NCBI GenBank assembly: GCA_027475525.1
Contig: JAMWFC010000009.1
Location: 1 to 64,000 of the forward strand
From: Macrolepiota albuminosa
Taxonomy: Eukaryota; Basidiomycota; Agaricomycetes; Agaricales; Agaricaceae
Direction: 5' to 3'
Length of the DNA stretch: 64,000 bases
Position 1 is the first letter of the stretch. Each line of letters begins with the position of its first letter. Below, one piece after another: positions 58,085 through 64,000 of the stretch. A program made the translations under genes and the position numbers. Under the pieces are notes generated by a model, which was not told the DNA's origin, ran no database searches, and was given only the letters and a program-made list of their open reading frames with translations.

Positions 58085-60064
58085 GAATGCTTCAGAACCC
58101 TGATATTCAATCTTTGGCCAGTATGAACCGCTGGGTAGTAGCGATATTAATGTTTCACTTCGAGTTAGTACACGTCAGAAGTGCGTTCCACGGGCCGGAT
58201 GGATTATCTAGGCGACCCAGACAACCGGAAGACACTTCGAGTTAGTACACGTCAGAAGTGCGTTCCACGGGCCGGATGGATTATCTAGGCGACCCAGACA
58301 ACCGGAAGACGAAGCACTAGACGATAGCGACAACGACGTATTTGACGACTGGATTGATCGATTGCATGGTTTCATGCATATCATTCAGTTACCTATTCTG
58401 GTCCTTTGCAAAGACCAGCCAGTTTCAACTTGGCTTCACCCTATTGTTCTGTACCAGCTCCGACCATATCAGGCATCATTGACTTTTTACACGGCCAGTA
58501 TCTATAACGTCGCTAAGCCGTCTAACAATCTAAAGATAGTCGAGGAACCAAGACCCTTGCGAGAAGACAGTCAGAACCTGCCATATTCAGCGGTACCTCG
58601 AAGCGCCAAAGCTAAGTCAGAAGATCAGCGAGTGGACCAGGTTAGGAAGTGGCTACAGGATTTGCGACGACCATCAGACCTTACGGATACGGAATACACC
58701 ACCTTCATTCGATATGCGACGACTTTCTTTATAGTGGAAAACCAACTTTGGCGACAAAATAGAGATGGCGCCCATAAACTAGTAATTAAACCGGATAATC
58801 GAGTTAGGATTCTACGTGCTATGCATGATGACTTGGGACATCGAGGACTCTATGCGACAAGGGCGAACCTTTTGGAGCGCTTTTGGTGGCTGCAAGTTAG
58901 CGCCGATATTGCGTGGTATATTCGCACTTGTCATCTCTGTCAAATCCAGCAGACACGTCAGGTTCTAATTCCCCCAACAGTAGCGACTCCAGCGCCGTTA
59001 TTCGGAAAAATATATATCAACACCATGCACATGCCCAAGTCAGGGCGCTACAAGTATATCATTCAAGGAAGGTGTTCCTTGATACATTGGCCAGAGTTTC
59101 ATATGCTCCAGCGAGAAAATACAGACGCTATAGCTAAGTGGCTCTTTGAGGACGTTATCTGCCGATGGGGAGCCCTTCACGAGATCATCACAGACAACGG
59201 AGCGCCAATAGTCAAGGCGCTCACTTATCTTGCCAAGAAATACAACATACAACACATCCGAGTCTCAGGATACAATAAACGCGCTAATGGAATGCGCTCA
59301 CTTATCTTGCCAAGAAATACAACATACAACACATCCGAATCTCAGGATACAATAAACGCGCTAATGGAATCGTAGAAAGGCCTCATTTCGATGTTCGACA
59401 AGCGCTATTCAAGGCGGTCGATGGTGACAAAAGTCGCTGGAGCGAGGCGACTTATTCGGTCTTCTGGTCAGAGCGGGTTACCGTACGAAAGAGGATGGGC
59501 TGCTCTCCCTACTATGCGGCGACTGGCACCCACCCCTTGCTACCTGCAGATGTGGTGGAAGCGACGTATTTACAACCCCCACCGAACTCAATACTATCCT
59601 CTACCAACATGATCGCTAGACGCGCTATAGACTTACAACGACACATAGAGGATCTCGAGCGCTTACACGAGGTAGTATTTCAGGCTAGACGACAAGCTGC
59701 GCTACGGTTTGAAACCGAGCATAGCGCCACGATTTGAGACTACAACTTTACAACGGGCACCCTAGTACTAATGCGCAACTCCAAGATCGAAGTTACCCAT
59801 AACAAAAAGATGCGTCCTCGGTATCTGGGACCCCTAATAGTGGTTTCCTGCAATAGGGGAGGCACATACGTACTCTGCGAGTTGGACGGCTCAGTTTTGC
59901 ATCGACCAGTAGTGGCGTTCCGACTCATTCCCTACTTAGCGCGTGAACACATTCCATTACCGTTATCGGCGCTGGACATTGACACTGCTAAACTTCGAGA
60001 ACTAGAGGAGACTGAGCTTGTGGACAATGACGAAGTCGCACCAGAAGAAGAAACCAATCAGTAA
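58085..60064 (+). pseudogene. Gypsy-B pol fragment: RNase H end and integrase, mutated
   Basis: It opens inside RNase H (RWVVAILMFHFELVHVRSAF, HGPDGLSRRPRQPED). The integrase zinc site is HDDLGHRGLYATRANLLERF ... YIRTCHLCQIQQ. The first catalytic Asp is replaced by Asn (KIYINTMHMPKSG, AAC at 59019-59021). The second Asp is kept (HEIITDNGAPIVKALTYL) and the Glu is kept (GIVERPHFDVRQALFKAV). A TGA at 59735-59737 interrupts HSATI-DYNFTTGTLVLMRN, where an Arg codon (CGA) is the likely ancestor. After it comes an SH3-like tail ending at 60064. Two 77-bp duplications (58156, 59217) add frameshifts. Catalytically dead as read. Confidence 0.85.
58156..59370. repeat. Two 77-bp direct tandem duplications in Gypsy-B pol
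   Basis: CACTTCGAGTTAGTACACGT at 58156 recurs at 58233. GCGCTCACTTATCTTGCCAA at 59217 recurs at 59294 with one mismatch. The bases between these two pairs are ordinary pol sequence. Confidence 0.85.
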
Positions 60065-60191
60065 TAGGACCCGAAGGGGAAGGGCACTAGACCTTAGCGC
60101 CTTGCACCTCACTTATGAAAGGAACACCAACGCATAGAATTTCATACTATACAAGACTATGAAACTGGCAATAATTGACCTATTTGCTACC

Positions 60192-61060
60192 TTACATCCT
60201 ATGGCGAGGACCCCTAACAAATCCCTCAGAGCACCTAGGATGCTGTCTGCGGCGGAGTTGCGCAGGAGAAGGAGGCGGTGCAGGGGGGAGAATAGGCGAC
60301 GGAGTAGAGGGAAAGGTCCCCGGAGGAAAAGTGGAGAAGCCGGGAGGAGATTCGTTTACGGGAGCAGGCGGCGCTCCAGCACAAATGGTGGAGGAGCCGT
60401 TGGGAGACTCATTTATGGGGGCAGGAGGCGCTCCAGTGCCGAAGCGAGGAGCTAGAGGAGTGAAGGGAATGATGACACGCTCAAGCGTGGCGGCACGAAC
60501 GTCGTCGTCAATCAGATCCAGCAAGGGCAACGACTTCAAAGTCTGAAGCAAGGGGTCAGCAACCCTGAAGGTATGAAAGGAAAAAGGGGAGGGACTAACA
60601 ATATTATCCGTTTCAAGGAGTAGGAACTCCAAGCACTTTTGGCTACCCGAAATAGGAGGCTGAAGGGACGCGTAAGAAGGTACTGAATCACGCCGCCTGT
60701 AGAAACTTACCGTGTTGGGGTGACGTTTGGACTCCACGAGCCACTCCTGGGTCATAGCCAGGAGTAACCTGTAACGACGGATCAGGGTGAGGATGTTGCC
60801 GTTCTGGTGCCGAATACCGCCTGGGGGCAGTCGAGCAAAGAACATCTCGAGGCAATCTAAAACCTTGGGACGAGGGACAGAGGTGATGTCTTCGAGAAGG
60901 AAAAAGGGAGTAGGCATTTCGAAGAACTTAACAATGCTAGGCCCGGAAATCTCAGAGAGGTGATGTCTTCGAGAAGGAAAAAGGGAGTAGGCATTTCGAA
61001 GAACTTAACAATGCTAGGCCCGGAAATCTCAGATATATACCTAGTGACATTATGCAGAGT
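60192..61060 (-). CDS. Gypsy-B opposite-strand ORF 1, unknown
   Basis: The minus-strand frame reads HNVTRYISEISGPSIVKFFE, then FLLEDITSVPRPKVLDCLEM, FFARLPPGGIRHQNGNIL and LIRRYRLLLAMTQEWLVESK, and ends in a Pro/Ser-rich tail (PAPINESPNGSS and PAPVNESPPGFS repeats). A 77-bp duplication (60881-61034) doubles the FLLEDITS region. The segment LD-x8-FF-x4-PP-x-GI ... RR-x2-LL-x-A-x3-W recurs in the neighbouring ORF, so the two are related. No domain is recognised. Confidence 0.45.
60881..61034. repeat. 77-bp direct tandem duplication
   Basis: AGGTGATGTCTTCGAGAAGG at 60881 recurs at 60958, period 77. Confidence 0.9.
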
Positions 61061-61389
61061 CAAAGGGACTTAGGAAACAGAACTTATGCGGCACCATCAC
61101 GAGGACGCAACAACAACGATATATTTCATACAACTACGGCAGGAGAAGCAAAAAGCTGGGAATATGTTAGGCTGGTGGCGCTGCGAAGAAGATGGGATCA
61201 CCTCACTCAAACAACAGGGGGGGGGAAGGAAAACAACACACAAAAGGTCAAGAAGGGCCGAACCAAGAAATACGCTTGCTAACAACCGTCGGCCCCTCGA
61301 GGGGACCACGAAAGAGACGAGCGCCGGTATACTTGCAAGGGGACTAGGAGAAAAGGGCCGTTAGACACGGAAGAAGGCGAGGTGATGGC

Positions 61390-61779
61390 TCAGTCACTAA
61401 CCAGGTAATAGCTTTCCTCCATCAAAAGTTGAAGACGATCCGCCGTGTCTTCAGTGGCGATTTCCTGGATTTGGGCGACCGTCAGAAGGGCACTGTAGTG
61501 CACTAAGAATAGCAAGACACGCACATGGAAAGCCTGACTCCAAGTGGCCTCTGTACCAAAACGCATTAACAGGGATGCGTCTCCCCAAATTTCACAAGCA
61601 GCCTGCAGAAGCTGACAGCGACGACCCAACTCCACTACTTCGTCGGCCAACTTAGGAATACCCTCGGGAGGGTAATGATGAAAGAACGAAGTGGCCCAGT
61701 CCAGAAAGGTGGGAGGGTCCATGGTGATATAGGCGCGATCGCAGCTCCGAGTCCACACGCAACCAGACGGGGTGGCCAT
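61390..61779 (-). CDS. Gypsy-B opposite-strand ORF 2, related to ORF 1
   Basis: A 129-codon frame: MATPSGCVWTRSCDRAYITM, PPTFLDWATSFFHHYPPEGI, VVELGRRCQLLQAACEIWGD, HVRVLLFLVHYSALLTVAQI, ending LLMEESYYLVSD. The PP-x-GI / RR-x2-LL-x-A pattern matches ORF 1. It could be an upstream exon of the same gene, since a GTTAGT donor is possible at the end, or a tandem paralogue. The function is unknown. Confidence 0.45.
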   Translation of the reverse strand: MATPSGCVWTRSCDRAYITMDPPTFLDWATSFFHHYPPEGIPKLADEVVELGRRCQLLQAACEIWGDASLLMRFGTEATWSQAFHVRVLLFLVHYSALLTVAQIQEIATEDTADRLQLLMEESYYLVSD

Positions 61780-62305
61780 CGCAAAGACTGATGGAATCGA
61801 GTTGATGCATAAGTAATTTATAGGACACGGGAAGTGTTTCGATTAGCGACAGCGTGGGAGGACTTTTCTCAAGGAGCCAGGACCCTAACAGGAGCGCTAG
61901 CCAATCAAAAGTGTTTAACTTATTCTGGGTCCCTCCAAAAAGGGAATCGACATTTGATGTTCAGCGCTTACTCACAACCGCACTAAACGGGCATAAGCGA
62001 TCACTGGTTTTCTATTTCTTTATACGCGCTACTTCTTACATGGATCTGCTTAATTATTTCCAGACAGTCCCTATTTTCTACTTAGGCAGGCGCGGTAATG
62101 GCTATTGGACCGCGTCGGCAAAGGGGTTTTTGCGCTGTGATGATCTACTGAGTGTTTCCCCTTTTACTTATTTTTCTTTTGATTACTTACAAACTGACGA
62201 TTTGAAGCAGAGGGGGGCGCTTATTTTAGCATCACACACTACAAAGTACGTATCAAATGATAGAGTCCACAAAAAGTTTAAAGCGCTAAGGGTCGGCAAC
62301 TACGG

Positions 62306-63785
62306 ATCATACTCGGGAAGGGCGGGATTGCCCAAAGGAAGCAAGTCCCCGTCCTGGATCGAGTTACTTGCTTGCCACTCAAGCGCAGCCGTAATATCGT
62401 CATGGAGCTCGAGCAGGAGACGCTTGCGGCGAGCTAAGGTGGAAACGCGAGGACGCAGGTTAGCAAGTTCGTGACCAACGACTTCGGTCGCATCCTCGAT
62501 ATGGCGAAGTTGTTGGCGAAGGTTGGCAGAGGGGCGGAGAGGAGTAACGGGATAGGAGAACTCGTCCAGACGGACGTACCCGGACAGTTACAGGCACACG
62601 GGGTGTCCACTCATGGCGCTCGTCGCCGGGGGACATAGCTCTAGCGGAAGAAAGATGGATGCCGTAGGGAGGCAAGTATCTCCAGCGGCGACGACGCTCA
62701 CCTTCCGGCACCAGGGTTCCTTCAGATTCTGGCGCCGCAGAAGTCTCGCGGCTACTAGGAAAAGAAGAGGAGCTGTGGGGAGGAGTAAGGGATGGAGTAA
62801 TAGGGAGAGCAACCGGAGTGTCGCTAGCTGCAACCGACTCAGGGGCAGGGGTAGCGCCAGCGTCAGACATAACGACATCTTCGGCAGCAGGGATAGCCAC
62901 TACGGCGGGAACAGGAGTGGGGGACCTATCAGTCAAGAAGTTAGCACGCGAAGAAAAAGAAGTTAGGAAAATGCGTACTGGTTACCACTGGGGCCACTCT
63001 GACGAGGGTTAGCGGCGATAGGGGGAGTAAGGCGAAGCAGGAGAGCGCGTACCGCCAACAGCACATCGGCATCAACAACGGGCTCAGCTTCATCATCATC
63101 CTCTCCCTCGGCATCCCTCTCAGTGCCCTCCCCCTCATCCGTAGAAGACTCGGTCGAAGACAAAACCACAGGCGTAGCAGGCACTAGCTCGCGGCGCTTA
63201 CCAGGGCTCTTGCCAGGAGACGCAACAACAGGCTTACGTTTCGAAAGAATGGGACGACGAGGAGAGCGAGCAAAAGGTGCCACCACGGTGGTACCATCCT
63301 GGGTAGTCGGCAGCGCCAGGCTGGCTGCGCTGACTACTGTGGGCTGGTGAGTAGCTGCCAGATCACGTTGCTGCAACACAAAGTTCCGGGCGTTACGGAC
63401 CAACACCGTGCGTTCATAGTTCCTTTGCATAATGGCGTCCCTACCACGTTCATGAGTACAAATCCCGTTGAAGGCGCAACCTTGTTTCAACGCATCGCAC
63501 CGATAGCAAGGCAGAGAGGCGGTAGGAAACCAGCAGCCCTCAGGATTGTTCTCAGACCAACACTTGTCACACTAAGAAAGAAGTCAGCGACGGCATGAAC
63601 CTACCAATGGGCGAACCAGTGCTTACCGCGCCAATCTTTGCCCTAAATGTGCGACGCTCCAAGGGCGTAACGGTAACCTTCTTCTTGCTGCCCAGTACTT
63701 GGACACCAGCCGGGATGCCGGTATCAATGACAGTAGTATCACGGCAAAGATGCAAAAGGTCGCGAAGCTCCGCGTCGGTGAACAT
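62306..63785 (-). CDS. Gypsy-B accessory gene with Zn2Cys6-like cluster and coiled coil
   Basis: Exon 1 (63785 down to about 63630) starts MFTDAELRDLLHLCRDTTVI and ends TFRAKIGA at a canonical donor (GTAAGCACTGG). The acceptor (CTTTCTTAG) is followed in frame by CDKCWSENNPEGCWFP and LPCYRCDALKQGCAFNG. The cysteine spacing is CX2CX8CX8CX2CX6C, close to the fungal Zn2Cys6 consensus. Next comes a basic region (RSPRRPILSKRKPVVASPGK, SPGKRRELVP), an acidic Ser-rich stretch, and VVDADVLLAVRALLLRLTPP. A Ser/Pro-rich exon (62936 down) and a C-terminal coiled coil (NLRQQLRHIEDATEVVGHEL, ARRKRLLLELHDDITAALEW) end near 62306. The order of Cys cluster, basic/Ser-Pro linker and coiled coil parallels the Gypsy-A accessory gene family. 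A DNA-binding or targeting role is inferred. The splice near 62940 is not resolved. Confidence 0.55.
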
Positions 63786-64000
63786 GGTCTGGTTAGGCGC
63801 CTATCGACATTAACATTTAGGCGCTAAAGTCTAGCGACAACGAGCAAAGCACTTACGACATACAAAGGAGGAACACGAGCAGGGAGATTGATCTGGAAGG
63901 GGAGAAGTCAGAAAAATGGTTTAAGGAAGATAGGGAAGGAATGCACGGTACGTTTGGGAGAACTAGCACGAGCAAGGGGCGCTCATTCAATAACAATGGC
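63786..64000. other. Right edge of window, no gene assigned
   Basis: This is the 5' flank of the Gypsy-B accessory gene. No LTR end or further coding frame is recognised before the window stops. Confidence 0.4.

Larger units (their letters stand above)
49781..58087. repeat. Set of twelve 77-bp tandem duplications within Gypsy-A
   Basis: First copies start at 49781, 52544, 54257, 55281, 55721, 55964, 56104, 56367, 57119, 57639 and 57933, each repeated 77 bases later; the gap flanks at 48184/48361 are the twelfth. Most are exact. Those at 54257 (one mismatch), 55964 (three) and 56367 (one indel) are slightly diverged. Confidence 0.85.
58085..63964 (+). mobile_element. Gypsy-B: second Ty3/gypsy element, 5'-truncated, with opposite-strand genes
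   Basis: The plus-strand pol (RNase H end and integrase) is followed by at least three minus-strand ORFs. The 5' side is cut by the Gypsy-A LTR. No LTR of this element was identified before the window ends, so its right limit is unknown. It is clearly distinct from Gypsy-A in pol sequence and GC content. Confidence 0.65.

Noticed and set aside
61854..62474. 206-codon plus-strand open frame in the Gypsy-B region
   Set aside because: Its last 170 bases are antisense to the coiled-coil exon of the accessory gene, and the rest shows no recognisable motif or splice context.
1..64000. CRISPR array suspected from regularly sized repeats
   Set aside because: The 77-bp repeats are tandem pairs without spacers and are scattered through unrelated features.

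Overview
The window looks like nuclear DNA of an Agaricomycete (mushroom-forming basidiomycete). The evidence is split genes with canonical GT..AG introns, mostly 45-60 nt; host gene families expanded in that class (FunK1-type kinase, JmjC protein, RTC4-like protein, WD40-transmembrane protein); and a TE load of TNP2-type CACTA, Ty1/copia, chromodomain Ty3/gypsy, Helitron and Tc1/mariner. I see no rRNA, tRNA or CRISPR array. All family names come from reading motifs by eye; no database search was run.

Layout. 1-1250: GC-rich debris of two LTR retroelements. 1777-5453 (-): a CACTA/TNP2-like transposase gene whose exons can be joined. 5744-7677 (-): WD40 repeats, one membrane segment and a Thr/Val-rich tail. 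7918-8632 (+): unknown gene. 9719-11474 (+): RTC4-like gene, lying between two inverted copies of a hairpin-bearing repeat (8.7-9.24 and 12.5-12.86 kb). 11.86-12.42 (-): copia relic. 13004-14202 (+): 3'-truncated RNA14/CstF-77-like copy. 14837-18949 (+): JmjC protein. 19593-22629 (+): FunK1 kinase. 23129-25779 (+): large unknown protein. 26847-29868 (+): coiled-coil protein built from repeated exons. 30919-32248 (+): unknown gene sharing its 5' exon design with the previous one.

The right half is mostly TEs. 34.7-43.7 kb is AT-rich and holds a decayed 1605-bp Tc1/mariner element (36581-38185) and the 3' end of a gypsy relic (38967-41044). A Helitron (43.0-47.03 kb, -) is cut by a GC-rich gypsy chromovirus, here Gypsy-A (47029-58084, -), which has two LTRs, gag, a duplicated protease, RT, RNase H, integrase and chromodomain. 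A second gypsy (Gypsy-B, + pol, from 58085) fills the rest.

Two points stand out. First, both gypsy families carry extra genes on the strand opposite to pol, downstream of integrase. In Gypsy-A this is a coiled-coil gene with spliceosomal introns. In Gypsy-B it is a gene with a Zn2Cys6-like cysteine cluster followed by a coiled coil, plus two related ORFs. Second, the sequence carries at least 25 direct duplications with a period of exactly 77 bp, and its only N-gap is also flanked by an identical 77-bp sequence. This is best explained by uncollapsed k-mer overlaps in the assembly. Many apparent frameshifts, and the detailed structure of the gypsy elements, must be read with that in mind.
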